A stretch of DNA of 64,000 nucleotides from Streptomyces cynarae (GTDB lineage Bacteria; Actinomycetota; Actinomycetes; Streptomycetales; Streptomycetaceae): assembly GCF_025642135.1 (NCBI RefSeq), contig NZ_CP106793.1, forward strand, positions 372,001 through 436,000. Direction: 5' to 3'. A model generated the notes under the pieces. The model was not told the DNA's origin and ran no database searches. It was given only the letters and a program-made list of their open reading frames with translations. Made by a program: the position numbers and the translations under genes. Positions 33,866 to 41,481 of this stretch are shown in pieces. Each line of letters opens with the position of its first letter. Position 1 is the stretch's first letter.

Positions 33866-33994
33866 TGCCGCGGCAGGCAACGTTTGCCCGTCAAGGAGCG
33901 GCGTCCGGTGCGTTCTCCGGGGGTACCCCCTGCTCGAAGAGCTTGGGGGAGCGTGCCGGGCGTCGCGACGGGGCGAACGTTGCCTGCTGGGGCA
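33866..33994. mobile_element. 129-bp MITE-like element with CTAG target duplication
   Basis: Terminal inverted repeats of about 28 bp: the left end starts TGCC and contains GGCAGGCAACGTT, the right end contains AACGTTGCCTGC and ends GGCA. CTAG stands directly outside both ends (33862-33865 and 33995-33998), as a 4-bp target duplication. The interior has no coding capacity and includes a GGGGGTACCCCC palindrome. It separates the MOSC gene from the truncated reductase and supplies the stop codon of both. Confidence 0.8.
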
Positions 33995-34487
33995 CTAGTA
34001 CTCCAGCCGGACCGGCAGTGCGTACAGCACCCGGAACGGTGCCCGGGTGCCGGCCTCCTCCCGTGCGCGGACCATGCACATCAGAGGCACGAGTCCCGAT
34101 CCGCCCGCCGCCAGCAGAACCGGCTCGGTCTGCTGCTCCAGACGAACCACCCGCCGACAGGCCCGCTCAGCTCCAACTGGTCCCCGGCACGAACTCGTCC
34201 ACGAGGTGGGGCGACACTTTCCCGCCAGGCGTGCGCTGGACCGTCAGCTCGAAGCCCCGGCCGTTGGGGGCCGAGGCGATCGAGTAGCTGCGCTGGGTGC
34301 AGTAACCGTCTTCTGCGGTCAGCCTGACGTATACATGCTGGCCGGCCAGGTGCCCGGGTCAGCCTGGCAGGTCCAGTATCAGGGTGACGGCCGTCGCCGA
34401 CTCCACGCGCCGACTCGTTACGTCGGCGGTCCGGGTCCGCCATCGGAGCCGGTCGCCTAGTCTCCCTGATACCGCTGTTCTCGCCAT
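33995..34487 (-). pseudogene. FNR-type reductase pseudogene (copy 2 partner)
   Basis: It starts with ATG 34487, overlapping the molybdoenzyme by 31 bp exactly as at 24954. ARTAVSGRLGDRLRW, GQHVYVRLTAEDGYCTQRSY, SPHLVDEFVPGDQ, LELSGPVGGWFVW and GGSGLVPLMCM are all recognisable, but in three different frames. The last about 90 residues with CGPTAF are missing; the sequence ends in the MITE boundary. The DUF6510 gene of copy 1 is also missing here. Confidence 0.85.
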
Positions 34488-35056
34488 GGGTCTCCGTAGT
34501 TGTGGTAGCCGGCGCTCTCCCAGAAGCCGGGCACGTCGCTCTGCCTCAGCTCGATCTCGCGCACCCACTTCGCGGACTTCCACAGGTACAGGTGCGGGAC
34601 CAGCAGCCGAGCGGGGCCACCGTGTTCGGGTGCCAGGTCGCTGCCCCCGTAGCCATAGACGATCCACGCTTTGCCGTCGACCAGGTCGGCGAGGGGGATG
34701 TTCGTGGTGTAGCCCCCGTACGAGGTGACGAGAACGTGCTCTGCGGCCGTCTCCACGTCCGCCAGTAGAACGTCCAGGGACACGCCTTGCCATTCGGTGC
34801 CGAACTTCGACCACTTCGTCACACAGTGCAGGTCGACCGTCGGAGACTCCGCCGGGAGTGCCATCAGGTCTGCCCAGTCCCACACGTGCCGTCTCCCGGC
34901 TTCCGTGGTCACGGACAGCTTCCAGTCGTCCTGCCGGATGCGGGGGGTAGGCCCGGCGGACAGCACCGGGAACCCGGTCGTCTCGTACTGTCCAGGTGGC
35001 AGCTTCGTGCCCGCCGACGGCCTTCGACCGTGGAAGCCGCGCGAGATGAACGCCAT
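34457..35056 (-). CDS. Cytoplasmic MsrP/sulfite-oxidase-like molybdopterin oxidoreductase (copy 2)
   Basis: 199 residues, the same length as copy 1 and aligned without gaps: TVDLHCVTKWSKFGTEWQGV with Mo-ligand C78, EHGGPARLLVPHLYLWKSAK, GFWESAGYHNYGDPW. No Tat signal. Its own reductase gene is broken, so it would depend on the reductase at 24954 or on another donor. All residues I would expect to be essential are kept, suggesting it is still under selection or that the reductase was lost recently. A MOSC gene is nearby. Confidence 0.88.
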   Translation of the reverse strand: MAFISRGFHGRRPSAGTKLPPGQYETTGFPVLSAGPTPRIRQDDWKLSVTTEAGRRHVWDWADLMALPAESPTVDLHCVTKWSKFGTEWQGVSLDVLLADVETAAEHVLVTSYGGYTTNIPLADLVDGKAWIVYGYGGSDLAPEHGGPARLLVPHLYLWKSAKWVREIELRQSDVPGFWESAGYHNYGDPWREQRYQGD

Positions 35057-35265
35057 GCTCGCCGTCCCTGTTAGTCCGGGGTGGCCCCTGTGGGCCCCTT
35101 CGAAGGTGAGCGCCCGGGCGGAGCGATTCCTTACCTCCGGCGCCTCGGGAAAATGAGTACCTGAGGGCGCCGCCCGGGGGACGACTGCCAGGCCCCCGGG
35201 GCGTGTGCGGCCGCGGTGCGAACCGCCTGGTCAGCGTTGCCCGTGCCGACGTAGTCGCCGCTGCA

Positions 35266-35976
35266 TCAGCCCGCGGCGCTGAGATGTCCGCCGGCTATCA
35301 GCTGAGCTCGCAGTTTCTTACGGGCGTCGAACATCGTCTTGTAGAGCGCGTTGCGGTTCGTCTCCAGCTCACTGGCCAGCGCTTCCAGGGGGACTCCGTT
35401 GACGACGGCGGTGAACACCTGCCGCTGGCGGGCGCTCAGTGTCTGGATTGCGTCACGCACAGCTTCGGCCAGCTCTCGCGCCTGCCAGTGGCTGACGGGG
35501 TCGATACCGGAACGGTCGGGCACTTGCGCCCATTCGTCCAAGTCGACCCGGGCATTTGAAACACGCCAGAAATGGCGGCCCAGTTTGCTGGACACCTCAA
35601 GCACGACGAATCGGAACGCCCATGTGGTGAACCTGGCGTCGCCTCGAAATTCCCGAATTTTGCGTGTGATCCTCATCAGTGCGTCGGCGGCCGCCTGGTG
35701 GGCGAGATCGTTCAGCTCGGGCCCGGTAATCCGGTAACGAGGACCCCGACGAAACACTTCGTCCATGGCAATCCGCACCAGCATTTCATGCAGCCGCGTG
35801 CACGCCTGCTCGAACTGCGGCCCACGGCCCTCCTCGAGCGCGTCCACCCAGGCGGCGGATTCCGGGTCGAGTTGCCCTCGGCCCTCGGCGGGCCGTGCTG
35901 CCGGGGCACAGCCGCTGCTTCCGGCACGTCCGTCCGGAGCTGAGTGGCGCGTTCTTCTGACATCCACAGAGTGCAT
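35266..35976 (-). CDS. RNA polymerase sigma factor, sigma-70/ECF-like
   Basis: 236 residues from ATG 35976 (TTG 35985 alternative). Region 2: ITGPELNDLAHQAAADALMR, then RGDARFTTWAFRFVVLEVSS. Region 4: TLSARQRQVFTAVVNGVPLE, ALASELETNRNALYKTMFDA. The linker is long and the N-terminus (RRTRHSAPDGRAG) low in complexity. No anti-sigma gene is adjacent. A fragment of a close relative lies at 24139-24234. Target promoters unknown. It is followed on the same strand, in the upstream direction, by a second sigma gene. Confidence 0.85.
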   Translation of the reverse strand: MHSVDVRRTRHSAPDGRAGSSGCAPAARPAEGRGQLDPESAAWVDALEEGRGPQFEQACTRLHEMLVRIAMDEVFRRGPRYRITGPELNDLAHQAAADALMRITRKIREFRGDARFTTWAFRFVVLEVSSKLGRHFWRVSNARVDLDEWAQVPDRSGIDPVSHWQARELAEAVRDAIQTLSARQRQVFTAVVNGVPLEALASELETNRNALYKTMFDARKKLRAQLIAGGHLSAAG

Positions 35977-36225
35977 GGCCTTCAATCCTCAGGTCATCTC
36001 GTGCGGACAAGCCAAACACAAGACCCATCTATAGGCCGTCTACGCGAAGTCGCTGTTTTTCTTTCGCCGTGCACGCATCCCGAGATTTCACGGACGGGGG
36101 TTTCCGGCGTATTTCAACGAGTAACTCGCGCGCGTCGTGGGGCGCGCATTCCCGTACTGTCGCGGTCGGCTGGTGAGCAGGCCGGTCCACGCAGGCCCGC
36201 GACCCTCCACGCCGGTGGCGGGCGG

Positions 36226-36834
36226 TCACGCTGTGTGCAGCCCGGGCGTGTGCTGCTGCAGCAGCCAACGCAGCTGTCGCCGCCCCCTGTGGATGCGCGA
36301 CATTACGGTGCCCACAGGGATCCCCATCGTTTCCGCGATCTCGCGGTAGGAGAGACCCTCGACGTCTGCGAGGTACACAGCGAGCCGGCGCGGCGGGGAG
36401 ATCTGGCGGAAGGCTGCTTGGAGGTCGGGATTCACGATTCGCTCCAGCGCTTCTGCCTCGGCCGACTTCGGTGCTCCGGAAGCATGGGCGCCAAGACGCG
36501 CCAGCTGCTCGTCTTCGACCTCGGAGGAGAGGCACAACTGCGGTCTGCACTGCTGTCCACGGCGGGTAGATATGTACTGATTGATCATGATCTTCTTCAT
36601 CCAGGCCGCGAAGTTCGTGCCTGGTTGAAACTGGTCGAACGATGCATACGCGCGCGCGTACGCTTCCTGGACCAGGTCTTCAGCGTCTGCTGCGTGGCGG
36701 GTCATACGCCAGGCGGCGGCGTAGAGGGCGCGACGATGCGGGAGGGCTTCCTCTTCGAATCTCGCACGGCGCTGGGCGGGGCTCTCCCGCTGGCTGCTGG
36801 TGCCCGGTTCCGGTGGGAAATGCATCATTTTCAC
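36226..36834 (-). CDS. ECF sigma factor, SigR-like (thiol-oxidative stress group)
   Basis: 202 residues from GTG 36834, chosen because AGAGGAAG stands just upstream; ATG 36828 is close. Region 2 DAEDLVQEAYARAYASFDQF and FAAWMKKIMINQYISTRRG, and region 4 RRLAVYLADVEGLSYREIAE plus GIPVGTVMSRIHRGRRQLRW, are strikingly like SigR of S. coelicolor, which controls thioredoxin, Msr and mycothiol genes. SigR is held by the zinc anti-sigma RsrA encoded just downstream; no such gene is found here. It could serve the msr and trx genes of this window, but no clear SigR-type promoter was seen before them. Confidence 0.88.
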   Translation of the reverse strand: MKMMHFPPEPGTSSQRESPAQRRARFEEEALPHRRALYAAAWRMTRHAADAEDLVQEAYARAYASFDQFQPGTNFAAWMKKIMINQYISTRRGQQCRPQLCLSSEVEDEQLARLGAHASGAPKSAEAEALERIVNPDLQAAFRQISPPRRLAVYLADVEGLSYREIAETMGIPVGTVMSRIHRGRRQLRWLLQQHTPGLHTA

Positions 36835-36864
36835 GGTCGCTTCCTCTCTCAGCGCCCAGACCAC

Positions 36865-37240
36865 GCCGGCTGCGCCCGGCGTGCGGTGTCAGCCCGCTTA
36901 GGACAGTCCAGGGCTTGGCACCCGGCCCGGCTCCTCCGCAGCGGGCCTGGCGACTGGTCTGGGTGCAGCGGGTGGGTCCGACCGGCCTCAACGCCTGCCG
37001 AGACTGCTTGACGCGTCTGACCTGGCAGCCGCTGCCTGGCCGACAGTGCGGGGAAGGGCGATACCGTCGCGGCGACGGCGGGTATTCCGTGGATGCGCCT
37101 GTCCTGGTTCCTGGGCGGGCCGACATACAGCCTGCCGGACCCGCTACGGAGGGACAGGAAGTCTTCCCTGCCTCATCGCCCCTCCGGTCCGGGCAGCTCG
37201 GACTCGCCCGTGCGCCTGGCCCGGCCGGAGGATGGCGCGC
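36865..37240. other. Intergenic, nothing recognised
   Basis: About 375 bp upstream of the SigR-like gene; no coding fragment found. Confidence 0.4.
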
Positions 37241-37702
37241 TCAGGAGTCCTCTTGAGCGTCAGGCACCACATGGACAGCCGCCTCCTCGGCGGAAGCGGC
37301 ACCGTTGTCGATGCCCACGTCGCGCGCCCAGTAGTCGTCGCCGTCGTAGCCTGCGGCGAGAACGTCCGTGTCCCAACTGAGGAGGCGTCCGGCGCGCTCG
37401 TCGCCGACCTGATCGTCGATGAGCTCTCCGTCCGTGCCGATCGTGTCGCCCAGCCCGTCGCCCTCGTCCGATGCACTTACTTCCGGCACCTCGCGCCTGA
37501 GCCGATGCGCGAGGTCCTCGTGGGAGGCGCCCTCCCTCGCAGTGACGCCCCAGTCGTTCACGGCGAGGGGAGTATCGGCGGGTGAGTAACCCCGGTCCAG
37601 GACATCCTCTCCTAGTTCGTCTTCGTCGTACTCCTCTTGCGAACGCAGGGGGTTGGAGTCGGCCAGGTCTTCGTAGGGCGGGACGTTGTCTGGTGAAGTC
37701 AT
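37241..37702 (-). CDS. DUF5709 family acidic protein
   Basis: 153 residues from ATG 37702, 5 bp after GGAGG. Very acidic, with a first half of PLRSQEEYDEDELGEDVLDR and YSPADTPLAVNDWGVTA, and a second half of GRLLSWDTDVLAAGYDGDDY and AASAEEAAVHV, the DUF5709 pattern. There is no membrane segment. The family is restricted to actinobacteria; its function is unknown, though members are often found near general stress genes. Monocistronic. Confidence 0.8.
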   Translation of the reverse strand: MTSPDNVPPYEDLADSNPLRSQEEYDEDELGEDVLDRGYSPADTPLAVNDWGVTAREGASHEDLAHRLRREVPEVSASDEGDGLGDTIGTDGELIDDQVGDERAGRLLSWDTDVLAAGYDGDDYWARDVGIDNGAASAEEAAVHVVPDAQEDS

Positions 37703-37897
37703 TACGGCCTCCATGCCATCGGATCGCCGCGGCCTGTCGGTGCCGGCGCCTCGGTGACGGCCCGGCGGGAGAACACAATTCAAGCGGCCCTATGTCGACG
37801 AGGCGTCTATCCGGCATAGTCACCTGGGCGGTCGGCTATCGCGCTCCAGCCAAGTGGTGAAAAAGCCCCCTGGGACTCAGGGCTGCCCGCCGCGCTC

Positions 37898-38245
37898 CTA
37901 CCTCCCGGACCGGCCCCAGTTGCCGGGGTGTTCGAGATCGATCAGCTGGTCGTATCCGGGATTCTGCTCAATAAACCGGTCCACCACCGGGCAGTAATTG
38001 GTGATCGTCGCTCCCTTGGCAGCGAGGTCGTCGAGGGCGAAACGAATCAGGAGCTTGGACCAGCCCCGGCCGCGGTATTCCTCCCGGATAGTCGTATGAG
38101 TCAGTACGCGTCGCGAGCCGACCGTCTCGTAGACGAGCATGCCCACCACCTGGTCGCCATAGCGCAATTCGTAGAAACGCCCGTCGGGATTGTCCCCGAT
38201 CTCGACGTGACTGTCGTCTGCTGGGCCCGGTTGCCTACTGGTCAT
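37898..38245 (-). CDS. GNAT-like acetyltransferase (YjdJ type), short form
   Basis: 115 residues from ATG 38245. This is the bare Acetyltransf_CG domain: FYELRYGDQVVGMLVYETVG, then TIREEYRGRGWSKLLIRFAL with an intact acetyl-CoA loop, and ITNYCPVVDRFIEQNPGYDQ. It resembles the two GNATs at 6.8-7.8 kb but lacks their extensions. The acceptor is unknown. Monocistronic; its promoter should lie in the 38246-38330 region. Confidence 0.83.
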   Translation of the reverse strand: MTSRQPGPADDSHVEIGDNPDGRFYELRYGDQVVGMLVYETVGSRRVLTHTTIREEYRGRGWSKLLIRFALDDLAAKGATITNYCPVVDRFIEQNPGYDQLIDLEHPGNWGRSGR

Positions 38246-38647
38246 GGCTGTCTCATTCCTCGGTCGAACGGCTCCACGCCGCTTTTGAGCAGGTACAAGC
38301 ATTCTTTTGACTCGGGACTCGCCAGGCAGCAGCGTATGCCTGAGCGCAACTGGCTTCGGACTATGTCCGGCTACCCGGGGGCACCCTCCGGGACACGGGA
38401 CTGCGCCGCAGCCAAGACCGGTTCGGAATCCCCTGCAGGGCGTCCTCGGTCTGGCATCTGCAGACGCCGGGTAAGGAGTCCGCCACCGACACAGCTGACG
38501 GTCGACGAGCCGGCGGTTCGACGCCGCTGAGTCGAGGCCCCTGTCTGGCTGCCACGACTGGGCGAAGGCGCCGGCCTGGCCCGCCGAGGCCGGTCTCGTG
38601 TCGGACTGCCTCAGTCGATTCCGGCCTCGCAGAAGGGGAAACACAAG
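38246..38647. other. Intergenic, nothing recognised
   Basis: About 400 bp between two divergent units; a GAAGGGGAAA box precedes the msrA remnant. Confidence 0.4.
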
Positions 38648-38960
38648 ATGGCACCGGCAAAGGGGCATGCCGTGTTGGCGGGTGGTTGCCACTGGGTCAT
38701 CCAGGAGTGTTCCGGAGGTTTCCGGGTGTCGTGGCCACCCGTGTCGGCTACACCAGCGGTGAGGTGGTGGAACCGCATTGCGGGGGCGCTGATCGCGGAC
38801 TCCGACGCGTCTGGATTATGGCCAGGGACTCTGGTTATCGAGGTTGTTCCGTCCGGCACGTTCTCGGCAGCGGAACCTGAACACCAGGACTTACTCCAGC
38901 GTTATCGGACGCGCACATCAGCCAGTACGTCCGAGAAGGCTGGAAGCTGCCCCGCCGCCG
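38648..38960 (+). pseudogene. MsrA pseudogene
   Basis: It begins like the intact msrA at 45653 ([19 protein letters not shown] against [15 protein letters not shown]). In a second frame [15 protein letters not shown] follows; then about 70 codons are missing, and [20 protein letters not shown] plus [12 protein letters not shown] resume. A last frameshift gives [12 protein letters not shown]. The catalytic Cys is present, but CFWG is changed to CHWV and the fold is disrupted. Confidence 0.8.
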
Positions 38961-39042
38961 ACCTGACCCGCCCGCGCTCGCGCTTGCCGGAACGCGTCAC
39001 GGCAGGCACGGCGGCGGGCGGGCACGCCCCTTCAGTGCCCGG

Positions 39043-39372
39043 TCACCTCAGGAACTCGTGCAGGTCCTGTTCCAGGGCCGGCCTGGGTTTGGCCCCGACG
39101 ACCGTCTTGACGACCTTGCCGTCCCGGTAGACGTTGAGCGTGGGGATGGATCTGACACCGTACTCTGCAGCGGTGCGGGGGCTGTCGTCGACGTTCAGCT
39201 GGACGATTGTGATCTTGTCACTGTGCTCGGCGGCGAGCGCCTCAAGTACCGGTGCTACAAGGCGGCAGGGCCCGCACCACTCGGCCCAGAAATCGACAAG
39301 TACAGGCTTGCCGCTCTTGAGCACCTCATCCGCGAAGGTCTCGTCCGTCACGCTTCTCAGATTGCCTGCCAT
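39043..39372 (-). CDS. trxA: Thioredoxin
   Basis: 109 residues, full length, with the active site [13 protein letters not shown] (29-41) and the cis-Pro loop [13 protein letters not shown] (73-85). It is the cytosolic disulfide reductant that would regenerate the Msr enzymes encoded in this window. ATG 39372 is preceded by AAGGAG. No thioredoxin reductase gene is adjacent. It lies beside the msrA remnant, so an older Msr-Trx cluster may have existed here. Confidence 0.95.
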   Translation of the reverse strand: MAGNLRSVTDETFADEVLKSGKPVLVDFWAEWCGPCRLVAPVLEALAAEHSDKITIVQLNVDDSPRTAAEYGVRSIPTLNVYRDGKVVKTVVGAKPRPALEQDLHEFLR

Positions 39373-39471
39373 TCGAGCTCCTTCTACGCGGGCAATATTG
39401 ATCGATGCCTTCTGGATGCCTCGCCCGGGGCAGGTGACAGGTCGTAGTCCCGGGCGGGCGTGGGGGTGCGT

Positions 39472-40239
39472 CTAGTTGCGGCCTGCCATGACCCCGCCGT
39501 CGACGTTGAGGATGGCGCCCGTCGTCCAGCTCGAGGCCGGCGAAAGGAGGAAGACGATCGCGGAGGCCACGTCCTGCGGGGTGCCGACCCGACCGAGGGG
39601 CTGCAGCCCGCTCAGCTGCTCCATCGCGCCGTCCAGCTGGTCTGCGGGGAAGACCTTCTCGAAGAGGGGCGTCCTGGTGACGGCGGGAGCCACGGCGTTC
39701 ACACGGATGCCCTCGCCAGCGAGCTCGATGGCGAGGTTGTGCGTGAGGGCGTGCAGTCCCGCCTTGGCCATCGAGTAGGCCGACGACGGTGTCACGGCGA
39801 GGGCCTGGTGCGCCCACATGCTGCCCACGTTCACGATGGCGCCGCCCTGGCCCCCGGCAACCATGCCCCGGACGATGGTCTGAGTCAGGAAGAAGGTCGC
39901 CCTGTTGAGGTCGTGATAGGCGTCGTAGTCCGCGACCTCGTAGTCGAGAAAGCGCTTCGGCATGAAGAACCCCGCCGAGTTGACGAGGAGGGTGGCGTCG
40001 GGGTGGTCCTCCGCCAGCTGCTTCTGCGCCTCGACGACCTGGTTCCGGTTCGCCAGGTCGGCGCCGATCGACCACGCGTTGCCGGAGCGCGACAGGCTTG
40101 CCACGGCGTCGTCGAGTTTCTGACCCGGGCGGCCGACGATCACTGCGCTTCCTCCCCGCGCGATCACGTCTTCCGCGGCCTTGAAGCCCATGCCGCTGGC
40201 GCCGCCGATCACGACGAGTTTCTTGCCTTCGAAGTCCAT
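39472..40239 (-). CDS. SDR family oxidoreductase
   Basis: 255 residues from ATG 40239. Classical SDR: NAD(P) motif GGASGMGF (12-19), NSAGFF (about 85-90), INVGS-type NVGSMWAH with catalytic Ser, Y-x3-K in SSAYSMAKAGLHALTHNLAI (about 148-167), and a C-terminal TTGAILNVDGGVMAG. Substrate unknown. Part of a near-identical gene survives as a fragment at 24034-24138. It is 100 bp upstream of trxA on the same strand. Confidence 0.9.
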   Translation of the reverse strand: MDFEGKKLVVIGGASGMGFKAAEDVIARGGSAVIVGRPGQKLDDAVASLSRSGNAWSIGADLANRNQVVEAQKQLAEDHPDATLLVNSAGFFMPKRFLDYEVADYDAYHDLNRATFFLTQTIVRGMVAGGQGGAIVNVGSMWAHQALAVTPSSAYSMAKAGLHALTHNLAIELAGEGIRVNAVAPAVTRTPLFEKVFPADQLDGAMEQLSGLQPLGRVGTPQDVASAIVFLLSPASSWTTGAILNVDGGVMAGRN

Positions 40240-40554
40240 GGCTCGATCCTTCTCTATTGAGCGGTGAACACTTCTTGACTGTGTTCCATCTGACCCTGCC
40301 ATAGCAGTGTCTACAACAGCTCTATAAAGCCTCTACGGCGCCAATCGCAGTGGCCCCGTCATCCGACTAGCGGAAACTGAATGGATCTGTCCTGCCTACC
40401 GCTTCCGCCCTTTGCGCATTGCTGCGCGAAGAAAACGGCCCGTTCGGGAGCCGCGCGATAGTCGCGCTACGGTCTAATTTCATCAAGGCCGTGCCACGCT
40501 GAGCGCGAGACGCTGCTGTCCGCACGCTGCCCGCGGGACGGTCGGCCAACTCTG
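40240..40554. other. Intergenic, nothing recognised
   Basis: About 315 bp upstream of the SDR gene; AT-richer near 40300-40340, which may be the promoter. Confidence 0.4.
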
Positions 40555-41104
40555 TCCGCCGCTCGGCCACCAGAAGTAGAAGCCCGCGAACATGGCGAAG
40601 ACGATTGTGCCGAACAGGGTGTGTGGAATGGCCTACGACGAAGTAGGAGACGGACACGGGGAAGTCGAGCGGCGGCGAAGCCAGCAGCACGCCGGTGAGG
40701 CCTCGAAGAGGAACGTGACGAGGAACCCTATTGACCACAGCATGGGCGTCTCGAACGAGAGCGACCCTTTCCACATCCTGCCGATCCGGTTCAAGAACTT
40801 CACACCCGTCGGCACCGCGATTCGGAACGACATGAAGGCGAAGAAGGGCAGTGGAACGCCTCCTGTGAGGAACATGTGATGCGCCCATACGGTCACGGAG
40901 ATCCCGGCGATGCTGATCGTGGCCCCGACGATGCCCAGGTAGCCGAAGAGCGGCTTCCGGCTGAAGACCGGCAGGATCTCGGAGACGATACCGAAGAACG
41001 GCAGCGCGATGATGTGCACCTCGCGATGGCCGAGGAACCAGAACAGGTGCTGCCACAGGAGCGCACCTACGTTGGCCGGTTGGAAGATGTGCGAGCCGAG
41101 CTTC
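40555..41104 (-). pseudogene. Cytochrome c oxidase subunit I (CtaD) internal fragment
   Basis: Minus-strand sequence [40 protein letters not shown] and [20 protein letters not shown] is the central part of CtaD; a frameshift then gives [20 protein letters not shown]. The first roughly 220 and last roughly 150 residues are missing. The HPEVY motif of the CuB site and His-Tyr crosslink reads HREVH. It is not a functional oxidase. Confidence 0.8.
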
Positions 41105-41481
41105 CGGTCAGCTCCAGCGCGAGGAGGGCTGCTGCCAGCGTGGGGGCACGAAAGCGGGCCCCTGAGCGTCGGCACACTCCCGGCTGCAGGTGGGACGGCC
41201 CCGGGCACAGGGCGTCCCAGCAGTGTGCAGGGGGTAAGGGCCCTCGTGCGCCCGACGTCAACCGTTCTGCCTTGGCCGCCGACAGGCCCGAGCGGAGGGT
41301 TGCACTCCCACGGACGAGATGCTTCCTGGCGTCGGAACCCCTGGAGGGCCTCCGCGATCCTGTCGTAGACGGTGAAGGCAGCCGTAGTGGAGACTGTCCG
41401 GCCGACTGTGCCCGGTACATCGCGGCGAACAGGCTGGACCCGGTCCGCCCGCCGTCGAACCACACAAAGGGGTCGCGGCGC
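41105..41481. other. Intergenic, nothing recognised
   Basis: About 380 bp between the ctaD fragment and the end of the SARP gene. Confidence 0.4.
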
